The notes under the pieces are model-generated. The model was not told the DNA's origin. It was given only the letters and a program-made list of their open reading frames with translations, and searched no databases. Position numbers and translations under genes: made by a program. Positions 12,468-20,759 of a stretch of DNA of 64,000 nucleotides are shown piece after piece (the stretch's first letter is position 1; the number at the start of each line of letters is the position of its first letter). Source of the stretch: Prostheceraeus crozeri (taxonomy: Eukaryota; Platyhelminthes; Polycladida; Euryleptidae); the NCBI GenBank assembly GCA_907163375.1, contig CAJQUW010015394.1, positions 124,001 to 188,000 of the forward strand. The letters are read 5' to 3'.

Positions 12468-12699
12468 AACAAAGAATTCAATAAAATCCACAATAAAATT
12501 TATATATGCAAGTTTGCTTCAACAGAAACAATTTCATTGACTGAAATCTCAAATAAAATACGTCACAAAATACAGAGAGCGTTGAACTACATAGCTATTG
12601 CGCTAAACATGACATCATTACGAGCGGATTACGGTCATAAATTTAATGTCAAAGGAAATTGTCCGTTCCGGTCATTCGATAAGCAATCTGTGTTGTTAA

Positions 12700-13644
12700 T
12701 TAAAATATTGTAGATTCTAGAATCATTGGGTATTTCGAGCAACCTATAATTTTGAAATTTTCATGTTTCGGTGCATGGACATGCATGGAAACCTCAGTTT
12801 GAGTAGGATACCCTCGTAAGTGTTCTGAGATACGGGTGTAGAAATGCCTTTTGGTGGCACCAATGTACCGCATTGGACAGCGGTCACAGTTATATTGATA
12901 AACAATATCCGATCGCAGATCACTCACAATTTTATCTTTGTTGCGAAACAAATCTTTCAATTTACAAGTACTGTACGTAGTTTGAATTTCAGCCTTAGAC
13001 AGTTTTTGATTGATTTTATGAATTCTATGATTGAAATCTTTAAATCCTTCACGAATGAAAGGCACGGACCAATAAATAATTTTCTTATCATTCTCTTTAT
13101 TTTTATTCTCTTGCTTTGCACAAACTTTTTCTTCGACTTGCTTTTTTACTTTCAAAATTGTTTCCAATTGAAAACCATTACCTATAAATGTTTCAATAAT
13201 TTTCTCAGATGCTGATTCATACAGAGTCTGATCAGAGCAAATTCTGAAGGCTCGAGACAGCAACGAACGAATGGCTGCTAATTTATATTTTTCAGGCGCA
13301 TAAGTGAACTGAGGAGTATAGACTCCAGTGTTTGTTGATTTGATATGGAAATCAATTTTGAAATAATTGTCAGTTTCAAGAGTTATCTCCGTATCTAAAA
13401 ATGTGATGCATTTGTTACTACTTTCTTCTAGAGTAAATTGGATGTTCTCATCCAATGAGTTGATGAAGTTCAGAAACTTTTTAGCATCACTACTATTTTT
13501 GAAAATCGTGAAACAATCGTCCACATAACGACGATAAAACATTGGCAATGTGCCTTCATACTTATGGAATTTGCTTTCAAGCATATCGAGAGCAAACGCA
13601 GCCATAGTAGGGCCAAGGTTAGATCCCATGGCCATACCGTCCAC
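12700..13644 (-). CDS. PLE A reverse transcriptase (C-terminal half) plus GIY-YIG endonuclease
   Basis: This frame has no internal stop over 314 codons, although it lacks the start of the RT and begins inside the motif QVDGMAMGS. PLE proteins reverse-transcribe their RNA onto a nicked chromosomal site, and the GIY-YIG domain makes the nick. RT palm Asp residues are visible in YVDD (about residues 40-43), thumb-like helices follow, and the GIY-YIG core lies near residues 245-275. The lack of decay suggests a fairly recent insertion, yet truncation means it is unlikely to act alone. The first codon read here is GTG inside the domain, not a real start. Confidence 0.75.
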   Translation of the reverse strand: MDGMAMGSNLGPTMAAFALDMLESKFHKYEGTLPMFYRRYVDDCFTIFKNSSDAKKFLNFINSLDENIQFTLEESSNKCITFLDTEITLETDNYFKIDFHIKSTNTGVYTPQFTYAPEKYKLAAIRSLLSRAFRICSDQTLYESASEKIIETFIGNGFQLETILKVKKQVEEKVCAKQENKNKENDKKIIYWSVPFIREGFKDFNHRIHKINQKLSKAEIQTTYSTCKLKDLFRNKDKIVSDLRSDIVYQYNCDRCPMRYIGATKRHFYTRISEHLRGYPTQTEVSMHVHAPKHENFKIIGCSKYPMILESTIF

Positions 13645-13717
13645 CTGGTGGTATAGTTATGGTTTATAGTTGCCAAAGTTTTATCGTCGTTATGTGGACG
13701 ATTGTTTCACGATTTTC
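13501..13717. repeat. 46-bp inverted repeat at the PLE A/B junction
   Basis: 13501-13546 is the reverse complement of 13672-13717 with one mismatch. The left copy is inside the RT gene of element A (around its YVDD box), and the right copy lies between the truncated ends of A and B. It therefore is a scrap of A, inverted. This is the kind of join made by template switching during reverse transcription, or by an assembly error. Confidence 0.85.
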
Positions 13718-15600
13718 GTCTGATGAAAGCATCATTATCAAAGAAGCCGACGCCGACAAGGGAGGAGCCGTAGTTGTTATGGACAAAGAGTTTTATGAAA
13801 TGCATATCAAAAATATGCTAAGTGATTCATTCTATTCACAAGTCAATGAAGATGCCGATAGAAAAACAATGATAAAGATAAAAAAGTTAATCAAAGACTC
13901 AATATCACAAACTCTTACTACGAAAGAAAAGGACTACTTAACTAAATTCGAAAGTAAAGAAAGTAATTTCTACGGTCTACCTAAAATCCATAAATCCTCA
14001 TCGATCAGAAACTCAATCAATGAACAAAACTCCGAGTATATACAAAACGTCAGCCCTCATGATTTGACTTTTCGACCAATTGTTGGTGGTCCTAATTGTC
14101 CGACACAACGCTTGAGTAGATTATTGGATATATTGTTGAAACCCTTATGTCAATTCGTCGAAAGCTTCGTGAAAGATGACTTAGACTTCCTAAAATTCTT
14201 ACCAGACTCCATTGATGAAAATGCCAAGCTGGTTAGCTTCGATGTAGTGAGCTTATACACCAATATTCCCCATGACTTAGGCATAGAAGCAATTAAATAT
14301 TGGACATCTCTACATTCAAACGATATCAATGAACGTTTTCAACAAGAATTTATCATTGAAAGTTTAAAATTGGTACTAGCAAATAACAATTTCTCCTTTG
14401 GAAATGACTTTTATGCGCAAGTAAAAGGTACAGCAATGGGTAAAGTTGTTGTCCCAACTTATGCAACCCTTACCCTTCTTTACTTAGAAATTCAACTATA
14501 TGACAAAATTAGAAACTTGTGGGGTGAAGAAGATTGTGAGTATGTGAAGAAAAAGTGGAAGAGGTATCTCGATGATTGCTTCATCATCTGGATTTTTGAC
14601 AATGAAAAATTGAGAATCTTTAATCAAATACTTAATCAACTGAACTGCAATTTACAAGTTACAATGGAAACGAACGAAGAACAAATCTCTTTTTTGGATA
14701 TTTTGATAATGAAGAAAAATGACAAAGTTGTGACACATGTTTTTATAAAACTACAGACACTCAACAATACCTCCATTTCAACTCCAATCATCCCAGGCAT
14801 ACCAAAAGAGCCATCCCATATAACCTTGCCAGAAGAATCTGCACTATTGTGAATGATGAATCTCGAAAAGAGTCCCGTCTTTCAGAATTGAAAACGTTTC
14901 TTCAAAAACAAGCATATCCTGACGAACTTATCTCAGATGGTATTAAGCGAGCTAAAGAATTAAATAGAACTGAACTTCTAAACGCGAATTCGAAAAGTAA
15001 CAATGCACTTGCCATACCCTTTATATCTACACACAATACTAGAAACACAAACATATATCCAATGATTAATTCTATTAATATAACTTTGAAAAGTGATCAA
15101 CAATCTAAATGTATATTTGAAAGCAAAAAATTCATTAATAGCAAGCGACAACCATCGAATTTAAAACGCATATTGTGTAGATCGAAATTTTGTACAAATA
15201 GTGATTTCGTCGTAAAGAAATGTAATGATGCAAGATGTGGAACATGTGATTATTTGAGAGAAGGCAACACATACAACTTCAATGATCAACAATTTCAAAT
15301 CAAAAATAACATGAATTGTTCGACTCAAAACGTCATTATGTAATTACGTGTACCAGTTGTAATGAGTTTTATATTGGCGAAACAGGTAACACAGTAAGAG
15401 AACGTTGTAGAATCCACAAGGAGCAAATTAACATTCCAGAATACCGTAAAATTAGTTTAAGTAAACATTTAGATGAATGCAGTCATGGACGTTTTACCAT
15501 CTTCCCTTTTTACAAGATGCATAATGCCACAGATATTTTTAGAAAAGCTAAAGAAAGACATTTTATTGACCTATTACATCCCAAGCTGAACGCCAAGTAA
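13718..15600 (+). pseudogene. PLE B reverse transcriptase and GIY-YIG endonuclease, broken
   Basis: RT motifs in order: ADKGGAVVVMD, GLPKIHKS, FRPIVGGPN, LVSFDVVSLYTNIP, the VKGTAMG box, the catalytic RYLDDCFIIW and FLDILIM. Around 14760 the frame moves to one reading HPRHTKRAIPYNLARRICTI, a classic PLE block linking RT to the endonuclease. Another shift near 15340 precedes YVITCTSCNEFYIGETGNTV, the GIY-YIG core, followed by Arg-rich helix and FIDLLHPKLNAK before the stop. Two indels and a missing 5-prime end make this a pseudogene. The domain order is that of a normal PLE ORF2. Confidence 0.8.
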
Positions 15601-15670
15601 CATGAATTTCTATGAGCTTTTTATGTATGTACTGATATGAATTTTAAAAAGATTTTGATGTCACTTTTAT

Positions 15671-15712
15671 GCACCTGAAGATTGTATGCACAATACATGA
15701 AAGCGCTCGTGC
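15671..15712 (+). ncRNA. hammerhead ribozyme-like motif in PLE B terminus
   Basis: GCAC, CTGAAGA, a stem pairing TGTAT with ATACA, GAAA, G-CG-C as a one-pair stem III, TC, then GTGC pairing with the opening GCAC. Every conserved hammerhead core base is present, with a predicted cut after CUC at 15708. The fold is by eye and activity is not shown. Confidence 0.6.
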
Positions 15713-15780
15713 TGAAAAATCAAGTTTCCTTGAAAGTTTCATTCGTTTGGTTTTTCGCATTCAAACTTTATATATATATA
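15700..15780 (+). repeat. terminal repeat of PLE B, copy 1
   Basis: The segment from GAAAGCGCTCGTGC through the cattcaaacttt(at)n end is repeated almost exactly at 20411-20490 in the same orientation. Copy 1 is the true 3-prime end of element B. Confidence 0.85.
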
Positions 15781-15863
15781 TATATAAATATATATGTATA
15801 GATATATAATATCTATAGGGACCCTCACGCCGACTATTCGAAATGAAACAAAAAGACAGTTTC

Positions 15864-15911
15864 TGTGGAAGACCGGTTTCGCTTATTGAAAATAGCTTTA
15901 TCAATTCCACA
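15864..15911 (-). ncRNA. hammerhead-like motif in PLE C left arm
   Basis: On the minus strand TGTGGAA and TTCCACA form a seven-pair outer stem. Between them lie TTGATAA in place of CTGATGA, a stem (GCTATT with AATAAGC), GAAA, CCGG and TC. Pairing is excellent but two core bases differ from consensus, so it may be weak or inactive. Confidence 0.45.
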
Positions 15912-15958
15912 CTGGACAAGATGAAAGTCAAAAGTGAACGTGACACAAAGTTGTAAAG

Positions 15959-18900
15959 TCAGACATCAGTTCTCAACAAAGTGCGCAAATTTGATTGGTT
16001 TGTAAAAACACCAGTGACCTGCACATTAGACAATTCTTTCTGACAATAGCGCAGGACACGCTTGCTGCAATTGCTATGTGGCACAATGAAACGCAACTTA
16101 TTACATTTATTCATTTCTTGATTCAAGCCATTTGGGGTAAGAGCACACATCCGTTTAATCCAAATGTTCTCTTTCAGTAACCTTTTTTCAGGGTTCGGAC
16201 AATGTTCAACACCAAAGTAAGAAAAATGAGATAGATTACAAAGAGAATTAAAATGTTTTGCAACAGATGTATCATGACATGCCTTGATATTCGCTATGTG
16301 TTCAGAAATACGTTTACGCAAACATCTAGAGGTTTGCCCAACATAGGTTACTTTACAATTTTTACAAATTATCACATAGATGATGTTAAAATCTGTACAT
16401 TGGATCTTATGCACAATGGGAAAAGGAGTGTTAAAAATATTTACAACATAATTACATGAGAGACTGTATGTACATATACTACAATTACACGGCAAAAAGC
16501 CTGTGTTCCATGACGTAGGAGTCTGCTTCGTAAGAGAAAAATGGTACGAACAGCAGATCGTATAGCACTCCTACTATAACCTTGATCGCGCCAAACTTTT
16601 TGTACAGTTTTCTTGGTATCTTGAAAATCCTGGTAAGTGGAGCTATGAGAAGCCCATCTATACACGTGACCGTAAACAATACTTTTAAAAACGTGATTCG
16701 GATGATAGGAATTGCTACTCAGCAAGCAATGCCTATCCAAACTTTTAAAACCAATGCGAGACAGCAGAAAATTATGACATTTATATAACTCTAAATCTAA
16801 AAAACGAAGCTTTTCAAAATCATGATGTAAAGTTACCTTAATACACGGATGAAAGCAATTTACAGATTCATAAAAATTACGAAGATCACTTTGAGAAAAA
16901 TCCCAAGTTCCAAAAATATCATCAATATATCTTTTCCATATCACGGGCTGTTTGTTTAACATAAAAATGTGCTGTTCCCATTCCATCAAAAAAATGTTGG
17001 CGAACGATGCACCAAACGCACACCCCATGGCTACACCATGTATTTGTTGAAAAAGATCACCATTGAAAACAAAAGTGTTGTTTTTCAGAATAAGGCGCAG
17101 AAGTGTTAAAAGACTCAAATCCGGACGCTTTGGGTCTGGAAACTTTAAAAATGCTCGAGCAACAGCTTCAATGCCCTCTTCAACGGGTATGTTAGTGTAA
17201 AGAGATGTTATGTCCATGCTAAACAAAATAGTGTCCTTATTAACATTGACATCATTGAGGATGGAAATAAGATACATGGAATCTCTAATATAACTATCAG
17301 AAGCTTTGACAATGGGTGCCAGAAAAAATTCAACAAACGAGGCACATGCTCGGGTTATACTTTTGCAGTCAGAAATTATCGGTCGGCCGGGAGGCATCTC
17401 ATCAAAAAACCAAGTTTCTTTGTGAGCCTTGGGCAACATGTAAAAAGTACGTGAATTACAATCAATAGAGGGAGCTAAGGCTCCAAGTTCTCGATGGCTT
17501 ATAAAATTTCTTTTATAAAGATATGAAAGTAAATTGTCTAAACGTTTCGCAACAGAAGTAGTATTGTCAGTATGAATGACAGAATAAAATTCCTCATTAC
17601 AGAGTTGTCTGTATGCTTCAGACTCGTACTGATTGCGAGGTACGATTATCCAAGTGCTACTCTTATATGCAGGAGTAACTTTCACAGAAAAATCATTTCT
17701 AAGACGATCTAGCTCGATGCGTTCATCAACAGACAAATTATCATGAGGAAAACATCTATTACAAGTTGATAACATAGCTAAAATAGCACAACGAATATTT
17801 TTACATTTCTGCAAAATATAATTCGGGACAACAGAATCCGATGGCGGTATTGTAGTTTTACATTTGATACGAGGAACAGATCTACTATCAAAATTGAATT
17901 TTACAGACATCCACTTATACTTTCTCAGAAGCTCATCAACAGCGAGAACTATTTTATTATGATTGTTATTACAATTGACTGGCACTGGGATAAACTTCTG
18001 AGATTTACTGAGTAAAGAACGGGTAGCCGCATTGGTAGTGATGCAAATGGAAAATTTTCCAGTGGAAAATTTTGAAATTTATTTTTTTGGTGATTGACAT
18101 TTTTTCGTTTGTTTTGGAGACCTGTTGTAGTCGCTTGAAAAGACTATGCAATATGCAAAGACCGAAAACTCTATCATTTCTGCATGTTACCTTTTGGAAC
18201 CAACTGCACCCTTTCCATGTCTATTTTAAATCTTTCCAACTGAATATCAGACATTAAATGGATTTCAGATTTCTCTAATTGAATTTCAGATATCTGTCGG
18301 AAACTCAACTTTGAAAGGATCCTAAATTCAACTGGAGAATCTCCAATTCATCTGGAAATGTCTGAAATTCATTTGGGTAGATCTGAAATCGATTTGGAAC
18401 TATCTGAACCATGAGCTAGAAATGGAAGATGTGCATGCAGTTTGTCCTCAACGAAGATCGGACAATATGCCAGAACTTAGAAACTGTCATAGATATTCTT
18501 CTACTCATCACAGATATCTTTAGTTTCCAAATATCTCACGAGTTTGCAGTCTTCCAATATGGTCGCTCATGCAAATGCTGCGTGGACTGTGTGCTTATTC
18601 TTCACATATTCATCAACATATGGAGAATTTGTATCACTATGATCAAGGCTGCACAATAAAGCTTAACTTTCAAGCTAACAAGCAAACTCTAAAATTATTT
18701 TTGCTCCAGATCTTTCACATTGCATGAAATTATACCTATTGTAAAGCAAGATTCACGTTATCCCAAACGGTGTCTGTGTGATAACTAAAAATGCAAACAA
18801 AATGGCACAATTGCCATTGGTGGCAAAGGAATGTTCAAAATCCGCGGACGGAACTCGTATTACTACGATCACTTTAATCGAAATAATGATGAAATCAATA

Positions 18901-19192
18901 GTTTTAGACCAATTTATTGGTACTTATAAGCTGCCTCTGCAGTGGAAGCGCTCAAATTATGAGGCCTATCAAAAAATCCAAACTTTCAAAATTTTTCAAA
19001 ATTTTCCATAATTTTCCAATATTTTCCAAAATTTTCCAATTTTTTCCATAATTTTCCACGGAAAATTTTGATTCAAAATTTTCCGGAAAATTTTCATCAC
19101 TACGCATTGGTGACAAAATTTGAACAGATATTTATAAAATTAACATTTCTTGAAGAGCTGGTCCTAAAACAGGAACTGTTGGTCTCAGACAT
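15959..19192 (-). pseudogene. PLE C ORF2: reverse transcriptase plus GIY-YIG endonuclease, interrupted
   Basis: ORF2 opens with ATG at 19192, runs to 19103, is interrupted by the hAT element, and resumes at 18027 in the same frame. Its start includes NAATRSLLSKSQKFIPVP, a conserved PLE opening. RT landmarks follow: YMLPKAHKETWFF, GRPIISDCKS, LFSMDITSLYTNIP, IHGVAMGCAFGASFANIF, the catalytic KRYIDDIFGTW, and FLDLELYKC. Near 16490 the frame shifts by one base at a T run, after which FLPCNCSICTYSLSC and YVIICKNCKVTYVGQTSRCL give the GIY-YIG core. So one transposon insertion and one small indel inactivate a gene that is otherwise complete. Confidence 0.8.
18036..19102. mobile_element. non-autonomous hAT element, 1067 bp, inside PLE C ORF2
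   Basis: Ends TAGTGATG and CATCACTA, with subterminal ggaaaattttcc, lie between two copies of the 8-bp direct repeat cgcattgg (18028-18035 and 19103-19110). The right end has a run of aaattttcca words and the left half an irregular array of tctgaaattcattt-like units. No transposase frame is present. Because it splits PLE C, it is younger than that element. Confidence 0.9.
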
Positions 19193-19200
19193 AACAGAAG

Positions 19201-20454
19201 TTAACCTAAAAAATCTTTAACAGTCTCATAAACACATTCTCTGGAATGTTTGCTCCATTTCGTAACAACACAAGTAAACACTGACGGTGCTTTCAAAATA
19301 ACACATCCCTTTGGAGCACGAGTATTTACTATTTCATTAAATTCAAGAATATTAATCTTGCTATCTTGAGATAAAGAATCAGGAACTCCACTCAAGACTA
19401 TTCCTATCTTAGCTTCAGGAAATGCTCGACGAGCATTATAGACTACGGTGCGTAAATTCGTAAAATTAGTAGTTGACTTGTTTTCACAATCAAGCAAAGA
19501 AAGACACAGAACAAAATGCTTTAGGTTATTATGGACATTCTTAATGGACATGCAAAATTGCTTCAAAACACTAAGTTTACCATTTGTTAAGGCATGTACT
19601 GTACAATCTTCAAACACTAGATCTTGTAAATTGGCATCACCGATTACAAGACTTCCTTGAGACAAATTCACTGCAGGATTACGACATTCATCATGATGGC
19701 GAGCCGGAGCACTTGAAGCATTGGATGTAAGCAATGTCTGCCGCAGCTTGATACTGGATCGTGTTTCTTGAGCATCACTGTCAAGATCAACATTCGCCGA
19801 TGAAGAAGCTTGTGGAAGATCACATGCATTAGGACTATCGGTCAAACCGGAGGACGCAGAGGACACCGGAGTAACACTTTCAGTTTGACAGGCAATTTCT
19901 ATGGCAGAAAAAGTCTGTTGAAGGGGACTCACTGAAATACTGCTGCTCTCAGTTTGAACTGCTGCAATGAATGTTTCAGGGACCAACACTGTTTGGGTAG
20001 ATTGGTCAGAAATCTCCACCGCACTCGAGGCCGCAGCAGTAGTACACGCTGATGTAAAGCAAGAAGCTGCTGGAGGTTGAAACACAGAATGGATGAGATG
20101 AGGAGAAGCTGGAGCAGTAGTTGAACGAGGGTCTTGCTCAGAGTTGTCAACATCCTGGCTCACTTTCTGGTGGAAATGGATATGTGTGATGGCTTCATCT
20201 AGTACAGCATCCAACAACTTTCGCCCAAGTTGAGATCGGGCCCATTTCACAATCAAATTGATCGAGGTGCAAAGCAAGGAACTCGGGATGGCATTTGCTT
20301 GAATGTAGTCCGTGGCATCTTGGATTTGAGATTCGTAATGGTTTTGCAGAGCAGTATGGACAGCGGCACCCCAATCGTCCATGATTGCCGATAAATGACT
20401 CGAAGAATCGAAAAGCGCTCGTGCTGAAAAATCAAGTTTCCTTGAAAGTTTCAT
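19201..20454 (-). CDS. PLE C ORF1 protein with possible GDSN-like C-terminal domain
   Basis: An open frame of 417 codons from the first ATG (20454) to TAA, ending eight bases before ORF2. The N-terminus (MKLSRKLDFSARALF) is basic and is encoded on the strand opposite to a copy of PLE B's terminal repeat. The middle is rich in Ser, Thr, Ala and Gln, likely disordered. The C-terminal third has GSLVIGDANLQDLVF and later AKIGIVLSGVPDS, resembling the first blocks of SGNH/GDSL-type folds seen in ORF1 proteins of some retroelements; the Ser of the GDS box is replaced by Ala, so no hydrolase activity is assumed. It would be an RNA-binding or accessory protein by analogy. The frame is intact. Confidence 0.6.
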   Translation of the reverse strand: MKLSRKLDFSARALFDSSSHLSAIMDDWGAAVHTALQNHYESQIQDATDYIQANAIPSSLLCTSINLIVKWARSQLGRKLLDAVLDEAITHIHFHQKVSQDVDNSEQDPRSTTAPASPHLIHSVFQPPAASCFTSACTTAAASSAVEISDQSTQTVLVPETFIAAVQTESSSISVSPLQQTFSAIEIACQTESVTPVSSASSGLTDSPNACDLPQASSSANVDLDSDAQETRSSIKLRQTLLTSNASSAPARHHDECRNPAVNLSQGSLVIGDANLQDLVFEDCTVHALTNGKLSVLKQFCMSIKNVHNNLKHFVLCLSLLDCENKSTTNFTNLRTVVYNARRAFPEAKIGIVLSGVPDSLSQDSKINILEFNEIVNTRAPKGCVILKAPSVFTCVVTKWSKHSRECVYETVKDFLG

Positions 20455-20490
20455 TCGTTTGGTTTTCGCATTCAAACTTTATATATATAT
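20411..20490 (+). repeat. terminal repeat of PLE B, copy 2, overlapping PLE C ORF1
   Basis: Matches 15700-15780 except for a base or two, but lacks the 5-prime half of the hammerhead. Read on the minus strand it encodes the first residues of PLE C ORF1, so one repeat serves as an RNA terminus in one element and as protein-coding sequence in the other. Confidence 0.8.
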
Positions 20491-20638
20491 ATATATATAT
20501 ATAAATATATATATATGTTATGCGTTTCATTGAGTTGAGTGTTTTTACAAATCAATCAAATTTGTGCACTTTGTTGAGAACTGATATCTGACTTTACAAC
20601 TTTGTGTCACGTTCACTTTTGACTTTCATCTTGTCCAG

Positions 20639-20684
20639 TGTAGAATTGATAAAGCTATTGATAAAGCGAATCCGGTCTTCCACA
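20639..20684 (+). ncRNA. decayed hammerhead-like motif in PLE C right arm
   Basis: Inverted counterpart of the motif at 15864-15911. The outer stem is TGTAGAA against TTCCACA, and the core GAAA has become GAAT. It shows the arms have diverged since insertion. Confidence 0.35.
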
Positions 20685-20759
20685 GAAACTGTCTTTTTGC
20701 TTCATTTCGAATGGTCGGCGTGAACAGATATTATATGTCTATACATATATATAAAATAT

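Larger units (their letters stand above)
12366..13655 (-). mobile_element. Penelope-like element A, 5-prime truncated
   Basis: The minus strand carries the second half of a PLE reverse transcriptase and a GIY-YIG endonuclease in one open frame of 314 codons (13644-12700). The RT part has QVDGMAMGSNLGP and the catalytic box YVDDCFTIF, then FLDTEITL. The endonuclease has VYQYNCDRCPMRYIG and a basic TRISEH helix. Everything upstream of the VDGMAMG motif is missing: the body stops at about 13655 beside an inverted fragment. The 3-prime region ends in a hammerhead-like fold and a TA run. Its RT motifs differ clearly from those of elements B and C, so it is a separate family. Confidence 0.85.
13718..15768 (+). 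mobile_element. Penelope-like element B, 5-prime truncated
   Basis: Plus-strand PLE with RT and GIY-YIG domains spread over three overlapping frames (to 14852, 14849-15343, 15316-15600). It begins inside the RT at EADADKGGAVVVMDKEFY, so the N-terminal part and any ORF1 are missing. The 3-prime end carries a hammerhead-like motif (15671-15712), and its last 70-80 bases are repeated at 20411-20490. Frame changes lie near 14760 and 15340; the element is inactive. Confidence 0.85.
15795..20750 (-). mobile_element. Penelope-like element C with two ORFs and inverted terminal arms, split by a hAT
   Basis: Minus-strand element made of a right arm (about 20750-20540), ORF1 (20454-19201), ORF2 with RT and GIY-YIG (19192-15959) and a left arm (about 16012-15795). 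The arms are inverted copies of each other at about 93 percent identity, the pseudo-LTR layout typical of PLEs. A 1067-bp hAT element interrupts ORF2. Without it the element is about 3.9 kb. The RT has PLE features (SLLSKSQKFIPVP at the start, KAHKETWFF, RYIDDIF) but differs from A and B. Confidence 0.85.

Noticed and set aside
12121-12713. Plus-strand frames rich in Tyr and Ile (139-166 codons)
   Set aside because: They are translations of the TA microsatellite and the antisense of the PLE A end.
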